39,829 nt of DNA from contig JAQBXN010000078.1 in the NCBI GenBank assembly GCA_027625095.1, positions 1 to 39,829 of the forward strand, read 5' to 3'. Below the pieces are notes generated by a model, which was not told the DNA's origin, did no database searches, and saw nothing but the letters and a program-made list of their open reading frames with translations. Numbering within the stretch: position 1 is the stretch's first letter; each line of letters opens with the position of its first letter. The stretch comes from Planctomycetota bacterium. Its GTDB lineage: Bacteria; Planctomycetota; PUPC01; JACPCR01. Of the stretch, positions 8,641-16,462 are shown piece by piece. Both the position numbers and the translations under genes were made by a program.

Positions 8641-9582
8641 TTACTCACTTGAAGTTGATTCGGCCTTGGCTTGCTTTGGCATCAGGAGAGAGGCGATGAC
8701 AGAAGCCAGAATGGCGCCGGCGACAACGCCAAGGGCGGCGGCAATGGGAATCTTGTAGAAGTCGGCCAGCACCATTTTGACCCCGACGAACACCAGCACG
8801 AAGGAGAGTCCATAGTGCAGGTAATGAAAGATTTGCATGATCCCTGCCAGTGCAAAATAAAGTGCTCTCAGACCGAGGATGGCGAAGACGTTTGAGGTGT
8901 AGACGATGAATGGATCGAGGGTGATGGCGAGAATCGCTGGAATGGAGTCCACGGCAAAGATCAGGTCCGTCGTCTCCACAACCAGCAGAACGATGAACAG
9001 CGGGGTTGCCAGGCGGCGCCCATTTTCTGTCACAAAGAATTTGCCCCCTTCGAAGCGGTCCGTAACGGGGAAAAACCGCTTGAACAACCTCACCACCGGA
9101 TTCCGCTCCGGATGAACCTTTGTGTCCTTCTGGAAGGCCATCTTGATGCCGGTGATGACGAGGAAAGCCCCAAACACGTAAATGACCCAGTGGAATCTCT
9201 GGATCAGGCCAACCCCCGCGAAAATGAACATGGCCCGCATCACCAGCGCGCCGAGGATGCCCCAGAAGAGCACCCGGTGCTGATGGATTGGCGCAACACC
9301 AAAGTAGGTGAAAATCAACAGAAAGACGAAGATGTTGTCTACACTCAGAGCTTTCTCGATGACGTATCCGGTCAGGAATTCGAGCGCTACCTCCTGTCCG
9401 CGCCAGAAGTAGATCACGACGTTGAAGGTCATGGCCAGCGCCACCCAGACCGCAGTCCAGGCCAGTGCCTCCCGGACGGATACCTCGTGTTCCCGCCGGT
9501 GAAAAACGCCGAGGTCGATAGCCAGCATGAGCAGGACAAACAGGTTGAAGCCTGCCCATATGAGGATGCTACTGGGTATCAC
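8641..9582 (-). CDS. TerC-family integral membrane protein (Alx-like)
   Basis: A 313-residue multi-pass membrane protein of the TerC/Alx family, linked in other bacteria to manganese export or metal loading of secreted enzymes and to tellurite resistance. Family marks are the acidic membrane motifs EKALSVDNIFVFLLIF and VETTDLIFAVDSIPAIL, and a conserved soluble loop between helices. The start chosen is GTG 9582 because AGAAGGAG lies five bases before it; the open frame to 9630 lacks such a site. The start lies inside the 3' end of the upstream chimeric pseudogene. No yybP-ykoY manganese riboswitch, common before such genes, was recognised upstream; the upstream DNA is pseudogene sequence. Confidence 0.9.
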   Translation of the reverse strand: MIPSSILIWAGFNLFVLLMLAIDLGVFHRREHEVSVREALAWTAVWVALAMTFNVVIYFWRGQEVALEFLTGYVIEKALSVDNIFVFLLIFTYFGVAPIHQHRVLFWGILGALVMRAMFIFAGVGLIQRFHWVIYVFGAFLVITGIKMAFQKDTKVHPERNPVVRLFKRFFPVTDRFEGGKFFVTENGRRLATPLFIVLLVVETTDLIFAVDSIPAILAITLDPFIVYTSNVFAILGLRALYFALAGIMQIFHYLHYGLSFVLVFVGVKMVLADFYKIPIAAALGVVAGAILASVIASLLMPKQAKAESTSSE

Positions 9583-10228
9583 TGATGCTCCTTCTGAGGG
9601 CGACCTCTCGCTCTGAAGCCAAGTGCGCAACGGCCGGTCCTGCTTCGTCCTTGACCAGAGGAATGTGATGTGTGATGTCGTTCAGGCGAAACTCTTCCAG
9701 GAATTCCTTCAGCCACTTTTCACAAGTCTGACCCATACTGCCCACAGATTCGTCGGCCGTAGACGGGCTTAAATTGCCGCACAGCATCACCACGTACTGG
9801 TGATATGTGTCCTTCAATTCGACGAGATGGTAGGTGCTGGGCGTAGAATCGACCGCTAGCGAGTTGGGCAGCAGCGCCTCAAACTGAAGGGGCAGGAAGA
9901 AGGGCTCAGTGCCGGCACGTGCAGATAGCGCCGTGCCTTTCGCGCCCGGGAGAAGGCCGGACCCGATGAATTCCTCAACACGTCCCAAGGCACACCCAAA
10001 GTCATTTCGCCGGTTTTCCTTTGATGTTTCGCGGACCAGCCGCACCCGATCATTAAGCGCGTCCCGAGACCCTTTCTCGCCTTTTTCCAGGTTGAGATTG
10101 CAACTGACAACGTGAGCTGAAGCCTCCTTCAATGCAGCCCACGTGTGCACGTGATTTTTCAGAAATGTTACACCGAGACCCAGCATGAGCGAGATCACCG
10201 CAATGACAGATATGAAAACTACGTTCAA
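9569..10228 (-). pseudogene. Chimeric remnant: eRF1-like (baeRF) fragment plus USP-like tail
   Basis: An open frame of 219 codons that does not look like one natural protein. Residues about 23-150 (AALKEASAHVVSCNLNLEKGEKGSRDAL..., EFIGSGLLPGAKG, ARAGTEPFFLPLQFE, YHLVELKDTYHQYVVML) resemble the N-terminal region of bacterial archaeo-eukaryotic release-factor (baeRF) proteins, which are more than 350 residues long. After residue 150 the text changes to LKEFLEEF...HHIPLVKDEAGPAVAHLASERE, which resembles a universal-stress-protein segment just before its VDLIVMG strand, and then breaks off. The first about 22 residues overlap the start of the divergent dioxygenase gene and are probably not genuine. 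Best read as two neighbouring genes collapsed by deletion. The baeRF match is fairly convincing, the USP match moderate; both rest on memory. Confidence 0.55.
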
Positions 10229-10901
10229 CCTCGATGGTTACTTAATCGTTCGTGGACTCTACACCCCTGAGTTCATGTCCAGCATTAAACAGGTCGTGCG
10301 AGACTTGCTGGGAGGCGAGAAGGAGGGAAATAGGTCTGGAGTGAGGGTCTGGCGCGTGGACGGTCTGCCGGGGGAGCTTAAGAGCATGATGAGCGATGAC
10401 AAGGTCGTTCCGCTCCTTCAGAAAATCATTGGGCCGGACATCGAATTTTTGAGTGTGAAAGCTGTCTTCAAAGACAAAGACGTTTCATTCGATACGCCAT
10501 GGCATCAGGACTGGTTTTACTGGGGTGGGGCGGAGAAGGTTTCAGTCTGGATAGCCATGGATGATTCCACGCCAGAAAATGGATGCCTGCGGGTGATACC
10601 CGGCTCGCATCTCTTGGAATTCACCAACAGGCAGCCCAAAGGCGTAGACAGTTTTGGCAACCGAAGCGATGTGAAGGAACTGGAGGGTTTGCCCATGGTC
10701 GATGCAATTATGAACCGCGGTGATGTCCTGTTCTTCAGCGACAGAACCGTTCACAGTTCGCATCCGAACACAATCAGAGAAGACCGGTGGGCATTCATCT
10801 CAACCTACCGGAACGGAGCGATACGAGATGATTCCCGGGTCTGGGATCTATCCCTGGTAGTAGCTGGCAAGAGCGTGAATCAAGGCACGGGCCCCGCTTG
10901 A
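10185..10901 (+). CDS. Phytanoyl-CoA dioxygenase (PhyH) family protein
   Basis: An Fe(II)/2-oxoglutarate-dependent dioxygenase of 238 residues. The metal triad is visible: H107 and D109 in WHQDWFYWGG and H190 in DRTVHSSHPN, with R201 placed to hold 2-oxoglutarate. The DDSTPENGCLRVIPGSHL block is typical of PhyH proteins. Substrates in this family are diverse (fatty acyl-CoAs, ectoine, natural products, sugars) and cannot be assigned here. ATG 10212 (residue 10) is an alternative start. The 3' end overlaps the convergent asparagine-synthase gene by 22 bp. Its place next to a sugar operon permits, but does not show, a role in polysaccharide modification. Confidence 0.85.
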   Translation: MSEITAMTDMKTTFNLDGYLIVRGLYTPEFMSSIKQVVRDLLGGEKEGNRSGVRVWRVDGLPGELKSMMSDDKVVPLLQKIIGPDIEFLSVKAVFKDKDVSFDTPWHQDWFYWGGAEKVSVWIAMDDSTPENGCLRVIPGSHLLEFTNRQPKGVDSFGNRSDVKELEGLPMVDAIMNRGDVLFFSDRTVHSSHPNTIREDRWAFISTYRNGAIRDDSRVWDLSLVVAGKSVNQGTGPA

Positions 10902-12880
10902 CCCGCCTCGAGCCAGGCCTGGAACATCAGCACCCCCCACAGCGAATTCTTCCAGTCACGCTTACCTGTCAGGTGTTCTTGCCATCTTTCTCGAATAGGA
11001 TCCGGATTCAGAAAGCCTTCATTGCGAAGGCGCGATTCGCTTAGAAGCTGTTCTGCCCAGTCTCTCATTGGCCCTCGAATCCATTCGTTAACTGGCACGG
11101 CAAAACCTCGCTTGGGTCGGTCCATCGTCACTTCTGGGATGTGTTTGAAGAGCAGTTGCCTAAGTGGCCGCTTGCCCTGGCCAGCTTTTATCATCATTGA
11201 AAGCGGCAGGCGGGCCGATAATTCAACCACACGGTGATCAATAATGGGCACGCGTACCTCAAGGCTGTGCGCCATACTAGCACGATCGACTTTCACCAGA
11301 ATGTCGTCGGGATGAAATTCGCCGAGGTCGAGCGCCATCATTCGCCGTACCGGATCAGACAGTCTCAAATCATTGGTGACTCCTCGCACAGCCGTGGAAC
11401 CGGGGACCAGAGAATCAAGCTCCGGCCAATGTGAGGTCAGGCGTTCATAAAAGCTATCCACGCTTTCGGCACGGAGAATGTTTTCAAAGTTCTGAATGCT
11501 CTCACCAAGTGGCCGCGATCCGAGAGCACTGGGGAGCATTCCTTTCACTGGTTTCAATACGGCCTCCCAGCCGGCCACAGGTATGGTTGTCAGCATAGAG
11601 GCAAGGGCGGAACGAGCGGGTTTCGAAAGTTTGCGGCTTAAACTCCACAGGCGCTGGCCAAGGGTATAACGGTTGTAACCGGCGAACAGTTCGTCGCCGC
11701 CGTCACCGGAAAGTGCAACAGTTACATGCTGACGAGCAAGCTGCGAAACAAGGTATGTCGGAATCTGTGAAGAATCCGCAAATGGTTCATCGTATGTACC
11801 GGGCAATTCAGGAATGACCTTCATCGCTTCGTCCGAGCTTACGTATAGCTCGGTGTGCTCAGTTCCGAAGTGGCTCGCTGTGTCTCTCGCGAAGCCTGCT
11901 TCGTTGAATGTTTCGTCTTCGAATCCGATGGTGAATGTCTTCACTCTCGAAGAGAGCCTACTCATCAGCGCTACCACCAGAGTGGAATCGATGCCACCTG
12001 AAAGAAATGCGCCAAGCGGCACGTCAGAAATCATCCGGACACGGACTGCTTCCGTAAGAATCTCTTCGAGAGATTCAAGAGACTCGGATTCGCTGCACTC
12101 GATCGGATTTGATTCTCCCTCTTCGAGTACTTTTGCGAGTGACCAGAACCGAGTCGGTCGAATGGTGTTTTCCGGCCCGGATAAGTTGGATGCCTCTGGG
12201 TCAATCTCGGCAGACTCAAGCACTCCCCGCCGTAGAGTAAGAATGGTGCCGGCAGGGAGTTTATATACGCTTCGAAAAATCGAATACGGGGCTGGGATGT
12301 AGTTCCGCTGCAGGAACAATGCGAGCACATTATGGTCAATCTCACCCCGCCAGCCTGGATGCGCCCTCAACGGACTCAATGTCGAGCCAAAGACCAGATC
12401 CTTCCCGAGTTTGCCGTAATAGAGCGGTTTTATACCGAGACGATCACGTACAAGGTAGAGCGCCTGCTCCTGCCTGTCCCAAAGGGCAAATGCAAACATT
12501 CCAACAAACCTCTTTGCCGCTTCTTCGACCCCCCATTTCTGAATCGCAGCCAGCATCACCTCAGTGTCGCTGCTGCCTTTGAATGGATACTCTGCATCCA
12601 GATCTGAACGCAATTCCTTAAAGTTATAGACCTCCCCGTTGTAACTGATGACATACCTGGCGTTCGCCGATTGCATCGGCTGATGGCCCTGCTCAGACAG
12701 ATCAATAATAGAAAGCCTCCGATGACTGAGCGCGATTCCAGCTGCCGGGTCTGCCCATTGTCCGCTGTCATCCGGACCTCGGGAAACCATGGTGGAAGCC
12801 ATCCGCCGTGCAAGGTCAGTCATCCTGCTCAGATTTCGTTCATGCCCGGCTGGTGAGATGAATCCACTGATACCACACAT
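10880..12880 (-). CDS. asnB: Asparagine synthase (glutamine-hydrolysing) family protein
   Basis: A 666-residue two-domain amidotransferase. Residues 2-210 are a class II glutamine amidotransferase with the catalytic Cys2 (MCGISGF) and the glutaminase blocks RGPDDSGQW and SYNGEVYN. A synthetase domain follows with the ATP PP-loop SGGIDS at 294-299 and ALSGDGGDELFAGY. GGAGG lies about seven bases before ATG 12880. It is the last gene of the minus-strand sugar operon, nine bases after the UDP-glucuronate epimerase gene. AsnB homologues in polysaccharide loci often amidate uronic acids instead of making free asparagine; either role is possible. Confidence 0.9.
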   Translation of the reverse strand: MCGISGFISPAGHERNLSRMTDLARRMASTMVSRGPDDSGQWADPAAGIALSHRRLSIIDLSEQGHQPMQSANARYVISYNGEVYNFKELRSDLDAEYPFKGSSDTEVMLAAIQKWGVEEAAKRFVGMFAFALWDRQEQALYLVRDRLGIKPLYYGKLGKDLVFGSTLSPLRAHPGWRGEIDHNVLALFLQRNYIPAPYSIFRSVYKLPAGTILTLRRGVLESAEIDPEASNLSGPENTIRPTRFWSLAKVLEEGESNPIECSESESLESLEEILTEAVRVRMISDVPLGAFLSGGIDSTLVVALMSRLSSRVKTFTIGFEDETFNEAGFARDTASHFGTEHTELYVSSDEAMKVIPELPGTYDEPFADSSQIPTYLVSQLARQHVTVALSGDGGDELFAGYNRYTLGQRLWSLSRKLSKPARSALASMLTTIPVAGWEAVLKPVKGMLPSALGSRPLGESIQNFENILRAESVDSFYERLTSHWPELDSLVPGSTAVRGVTNDLRLSDPVRRMMALDLGEFHPDDILVKVDRASMAHSLEVRVPIIDHRVVELSARLPLSMMIKAGQGKRPLRQLLFKHIPEVTMDRPKRGFAVPVNEWIRGPMRDWAEQLLSESRLRNEGFLNPDPIRERWQEHLTGKRDWKNSLWGVLMFQAWLEAGQAGPVP

Positions 12881-12889
12881 CAGTCCTCC

Positions 12890-13888
12890 TCAGTTCTTCC
12901 CGTAATACTCGACATACCACTCTACGAAAAGCTCGATGCCTTCCTCAAGAGACGTTGTCGGGCTGAAACCAGTGAGTTCCCTGAAGCGCGACATGTCCGC
13001 GTACGTTTCCTGAACATCGCCTGGCTGCATAGGGAGGAATTCCAGTTTGGCTTTCTTACCAAGTGCGGTTTCAAGCAAGCGAATCATCACCATTACGCTG
13101 ACCGGATGATGGCTGCCAATATTGAAGAGCTGGAAACGTGCCGGACTTTCCGACGGCGAGGAATGGCCCTTCGAAGAAGCCGGCGGCGGTAGATCGAGCA
13201 CTCGCATAATGCCTTCAACAACATCACCAACATAGGTGAAGTCCCTTTTCATATCCCCGTTGTTGAAAACCTTGATCGACACACCGCTGAGGATTGCTTT
13301 CGCAAAAATAAAGAATGCCATGTCCGGCCGCCCCCATGGCCCGTAGACGGTAAAGAAGCGCAAGCCGGTAGTAGGAATCTGGAAGAGATGCGAGTAAGCA
13401 TGCGCCATCAGCTCATTCGAGCGTTTCGTCGCCGCGTAGAGAGAAATCTGGTGATCAACCGGGTCCGTCTCGCTGAAAGGCTGCTTGATATTTGCTCCGT
13501 ATACAGAGCTCGAAGACGCGTAGATCAGGTGCTCCACCTTGTGATGGCGTGCAACTTCTAGAATATTAAGAAAACCGACCAAATTACTATGGGCATAAAC
13601 ATGAGGCGATTCGAGAGAGTAGCGCACTCCTGCCTGTGCTCCGAGATGGATAATCTTGGGACAGGACGCTTCAGTGCAAAGATCGCTGAGGGCCTTGTTG
13701 TCGCCAAAGTCCATCTCGCGAAACTCAAAACCGGCTTGAGCCTCAAGGATTGCAAGCCGGTCACGCTTTAGCGAGGCATCGTAATACTCATTCAGATTGT
13801 CGATGCCAAGCACTTGATGGCCTTCATCAAGAAGCCTTTTGCTCATGTGGAAGCCGATGAACCCAGCAGCGCCAGTGACAAGGATCAC
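12890..13888 (-). CDS. UDP-glucuronate 4-epimerase-like NAD-dependent epimerase
   Basis: An extended short-chain dehydrogenase of 332 residues. It has the NAD-binding TGAAGFIG at 5-12, the NLNEYYDASLK segment typical of the CapI/LspL branch that interconverts UDP-glucuronate and UDP-galacturonate, SSSSVYG, and the catalytic Y151-x3-K155 (LYAATK). The start is GTG, overlapping the tilS stop as GTGA, so translation is probably coupled to tilS. The expected product is UDP-galacturonate for the surface polysaccharide. An epimerase acting on another UDP-sugar cannot be excluded. Confidence 0.85.
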   Translation of the reverse strand: MILVTGAAGFIGFHMSKRLLDEGHQVLGIDNLNEYYDASLKRDRLAILEAQAGFEFREMDFGDNKALSDLCTEASCPKIIHLGAQAGVRYSLESPHVYAHSNLVGFLNILEVARHHKVEHLIYASSSSVYGANIKQPFSETDPVDHQISLYAATKRSNELMAHAYSHLFQIPTTGLRFFTVYGPWGRPDMAFFIFAKAILSGVSIKVFNNGDMKRDFTYVGDVVEGIMRVLDLPPPASSKGHSSPSESPARFQLFNIGSHHPVSVMVMIRLLETALGKKAKLEFLPMQPGDVQETYADMSRFRELTGFSPTTSLEEGIELFVEWYVEYYGKN

Positions 13889-15348
13889 TTACTTCCCCCT
13901 CGCGTTGTCGTTTGAGCCCAGACCGCGTCTCCGGCGGGCTTGATCTCGATCCTCAACACTCGGGCGCTCGAACTTAAAATTTGATAGCCCTCTGCCAGGC
14001 GGATACCTGGAATCCAAATGATGTTTTCTTTATCTTCGATGAGAGGCATTCTGTCTCTTTGCGATCGCGGCAACTTGCATTTGATGAAGACTTCTTTCAG
14101 TTTTCTACTCCTCTGCATTCCCATAGGGCGAAAACGATCTCCCGGCTGCCGAGATCGAGTTCGCAATGGTGGCTGAATAGCGTCCATATCCACATAAGCT
14201 ACTCGGGCAGACAACTTCCGAATTTCATCTATTCCTGGTGGCGCTAAGACAGTTTCCGTAATGATTTTCGTTCCATCCGGCAGCATCGTTTCTCCCGGAA
14301 CCTCTAGCGACAGAGGAGAAAGCCCTTCTGCAGGGCCGTAGGATTTATAGAAGCAAAACCGCCCGCTTTCCATCGCGAAAACCGCCTGCCCCGGAAGTTG
14401 GACCTGGCCCGTGCCTTTCGCCAGGATCTGCAATGCCTGGTCATGGTGGGTCGATAGCAGACCGTAAAAGAGGTCCAGATGCTCACGTGCAAGGACATCC
14501 AGGATGCCAGCGCGTTCAGCCGGATGAAGAGTCATGAGTAATTCGGCATTCAGTTCCAGGCATGCAGAAGTCGATGGCTTCAATACCAAATGCGGAAGTT
14601 GCCCCATCGCCTGTCTCTCAACTAAATCGAAAGCATCTGCGGCATGTCGGGCAAGGACCAAGAGTTTCTCCCTGGCCCCTTGACTTACCTCCTCCATGGC
14701 GGGAAGAAGAGTTCGCCTCAAATAGTTGCGGAGATGCTTCTCATCCTGGTTACTGGAGTCTTCACAGTAGTCCTGACCGATTTCTCTAAGCCAGGCGACA
14801 ATTTCCTCTCGCGTGCACTTCAACATCGGCCTGATGATTTCAACTTCGGACCCTGGCTCTAATTGCCGCCGGATTGGAATCCCTCTCAGGCCGCGGAGCC
14901 CTGTGCCTTTCATGATGCGATACAGGATTGTTTCAGCGTTGTCATCGGCATGATGTGCCAAAAGAATTTTTGACGCCCCAGTCTCTTCGGCCGCTTGCCC
15001 CAAAAGCCGATATCGCTCCTCCCGTGCAATCTCTTCTATAGAGCCTGGCCGATCATAAACTGCTGGATTTATCTTTTTTGTAATGCATTCAATACCAAAC
15101 CGCTCTGCCAGTTGAACGCAAAACTGTTGATCGCTATCAGCCTCCTCACCTCGCAAACTGTGGTGAACATGAACGACCGAATAGTTTGTATTCGTGCTAA
15201 CTAAGGAGACAGCCCTGGTCAAGGCCACAGAGTCAGCACCACCGGAAAGGGCAATTAAGAAATGATCCTTGCCCGGAATCAGGGTATCCAACTCAGGCCT
15301 GATTTTACTTGGCAGCTTACATTTCGCGTCTGGAAGAATGAGATCCAT
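13885..15348 (-). CDS. tilS: tRNA(Ile)-lysidine synthetase
   Basis: Modifies C34 of the tRNA-Ile CAU anticodon to lysidine, using ATP and lysine; essential in most bacteria. The PP-loop is SGGADS at 35-40, followed by HVHHSLRGEEADSDQQFC and the family motif LLAHHADDNAETILYRIMKGTGLRGLRGIP. The C-terminal TilS domains are present (RTRSRQPGDRFRPMGM; PRSQRDRMPLIEDKENIIWIPGIRLAEGY), so the protein is full-length at 487 residues. It sits inside the sugar operon, between wecB (about 40 bp upstream) and the epimerase it overlaps (GTGA). This is an unusual place for a tRNA-modification gene. Confidence 0.95.
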   Translation of the reverse strand: MDLILPDAKCKLPSKIRPELDTLIPGKDHFLIALSGGADSVALTRAVSLVSTNTNYSVVHVHHSLRGEEADSDQQFCVQLAERFGIECITKKINPAVYDRPGSIEEIAREERYRLLGQAAEETGASKILLAHHADDNAETILYRIMKGTGLRGLRGIPIRRQLEPGSEVEIIRPMLKCTREEIVAWLREIGQDYCEDSSNQDEKHLRNYLRRTLLPAMEEVSQGAREKLLVLARHAADAFDLVERQAMGQLPHLVLKPSTSACLELNAELLMTLHPAERAGILDVLAREHLDLFYGLLSTHHDQALQILAKGTGQVQLPGQAVFAMESGRFCFYKSYGPAEGLSPLSLEVPGETMLPDGTKIITETVLAPPGIDEIRKLSARVAYVDMDAIQPPLRTRSRQPGDRFRPMGMQRSRKLKEVFIKCKLPRSQRDRMPLIEDKENIIWIPGIRLAEGYQILSSSARVLRIEIKPAGDAVWAQTTTRGGSK

Positions 15349-15390
15349 TTTGAGCCTTGAGTGCCACCGCCAGTGTCACGAATACCGGGT

Positions 15391-16458
15391 TCAGTTTAGC
15401 AGAATATCGGCGATTCGTTGGCACGCGTTGCCGTCCCCAAAAGGGAAACCTATAGGGCTCAGCTCCCCAGTAAGGGCACTCTCAACAGATTGGAGAATAC
15501 CGGCAGTTGAATGCGGAGGCGCCAATCGATTCCAACCACCCTCCAGCAATTCGATCCACTCTGTGGTCTCCCTGAGAGTGACACACGGCACTTTGAAAAA
15601 AAACGCTTCCTTCTGCACGCCTCCAGAGTCTGTAATGACCAGCTTGGCATTCTGCTCCAATTGAATCATGTCAAGGTAACCTACGGGAGGTACTATTTTG
15701 AGGTGGGTGAGTTTTTCAAGCAGGGATATTCTGACCAGTGCATTCCTGGTCCGAGGGTGGAGTGGAATCACGATCTCTTGCGTTCTCCCCAGGATATCTA
15801 AGGATTGAAAAATAACGGTTAGAGATTCTGCTGAGTCTGTATTCTCTGCCCTATGAACAGTACAGAGAATGAACTCCTGAGGCCGGAGGGCATTCTTCTC
15901 AAGAATCTGACTTTCCCGTATTGCCGTTTCAGCATAGTACAGTGCAGCATCGTACATGACGTCGCCGACGCAATGTATTGCTTCCTCATCGAAGCCCTCC
16001 CGGTGAAGATTCTCCACCGCAGCAGCAGTTGGAGCGAATAGGATCTCAGACAGATGATCCGCCACTATACGATTCACTTCTTCGGGCATCCGCCTGTCAA
16101 AAGAACGCAGCCCGGCTTCTACGTGAGCGACTGGAATGTGCAGTTTCGAGGCAGCAAGTGCCCCCGCGAGAGTTGAATTGGTGTCGCCATAAACGAGCAC
16201 CCAATCTGGTTTCTCTTCCAACATGACTCGTTCTAGTTCTCCGAGCATACGACCGGTCTGTTCTCCGTGCAGCCCACCTCCAATGCCCAGATGATGTTTG
16301 GGCGGAGGAATCTTTAATTCTTCAAAGAAAACGTCCGACATATTCTGGTCATAATGTTGCCCCGTGTGCACTAAAGTTTCACTTTCGCCTAACTTTTTTG
16401 AAAGAGGCCCGGCTTTGATGAATTGAGGCCGCGCGCCAACCACAGTTAAGATGTGCAT
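15391..16458 (-). CDS. wecB: UDP-N-acetylglucosamine 2-epimerase (non-hydrolysing)
   Basis: Interconverts UDP-GlcNAc and UDP-ManNAc, the entry to ManNAc-type sugars of surface polysaccharides. The 355-residue protein begins MHILTVVGARPQFIKAGPL, placing the conserved Arg at residue 10 as in E. coli WecB. Other family blocks are GGLHGEQTGRML, VYGDTNSTLAGALAASK, HVEAGLRSFDRRMPEEVNR and TDSGGVQKEAFFF. ATG 16458 was chosen over the open upstream frame because homology begins there and it lies just after the stop of the upstream dehydratase gene. No dehydrogenase to oxidise UDP-ManNAc is seen in the window. Confidence 0.93.
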   Translation of the reverse strand: MHILTVVGARPQFIKAGPLSKKLGESETLVHTGQHYDQNMSDVFFEELKIPPPKHHLGIGGGLHGEQTGRMLGELERVMLEEKPDWVLVYGDTNSTLAGALAASKLHIPVAHVEAGLRSFDRRMPEEVNRIVADHLSEILFAPTAAAVENLHREGFDEEAIHCVGDVMYDAALYYAETAIRESQILEKNALRPQEFILCTVHRAENTDSAESLTVIFQSLDILGRTQEIVIPLHPRTRNALVRISLLEKLTHLKIVPPVGYLDMIQLEQNAKLVITDSGGVQKEAFFFKVPCVTLRETTEWIELLEGGWNRLAPPHSTAGILQSVESALTGELSPIGFPFGDGNACQRIADILLN

Positions 16459-16462
16459 TGCA

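Noticed and set aside
9583..9640. Possible manganese riboswitch before terC
   Set aside because: Upstream DNA is pseudogene coding sequence and no yybP-ykoY core was recognised.
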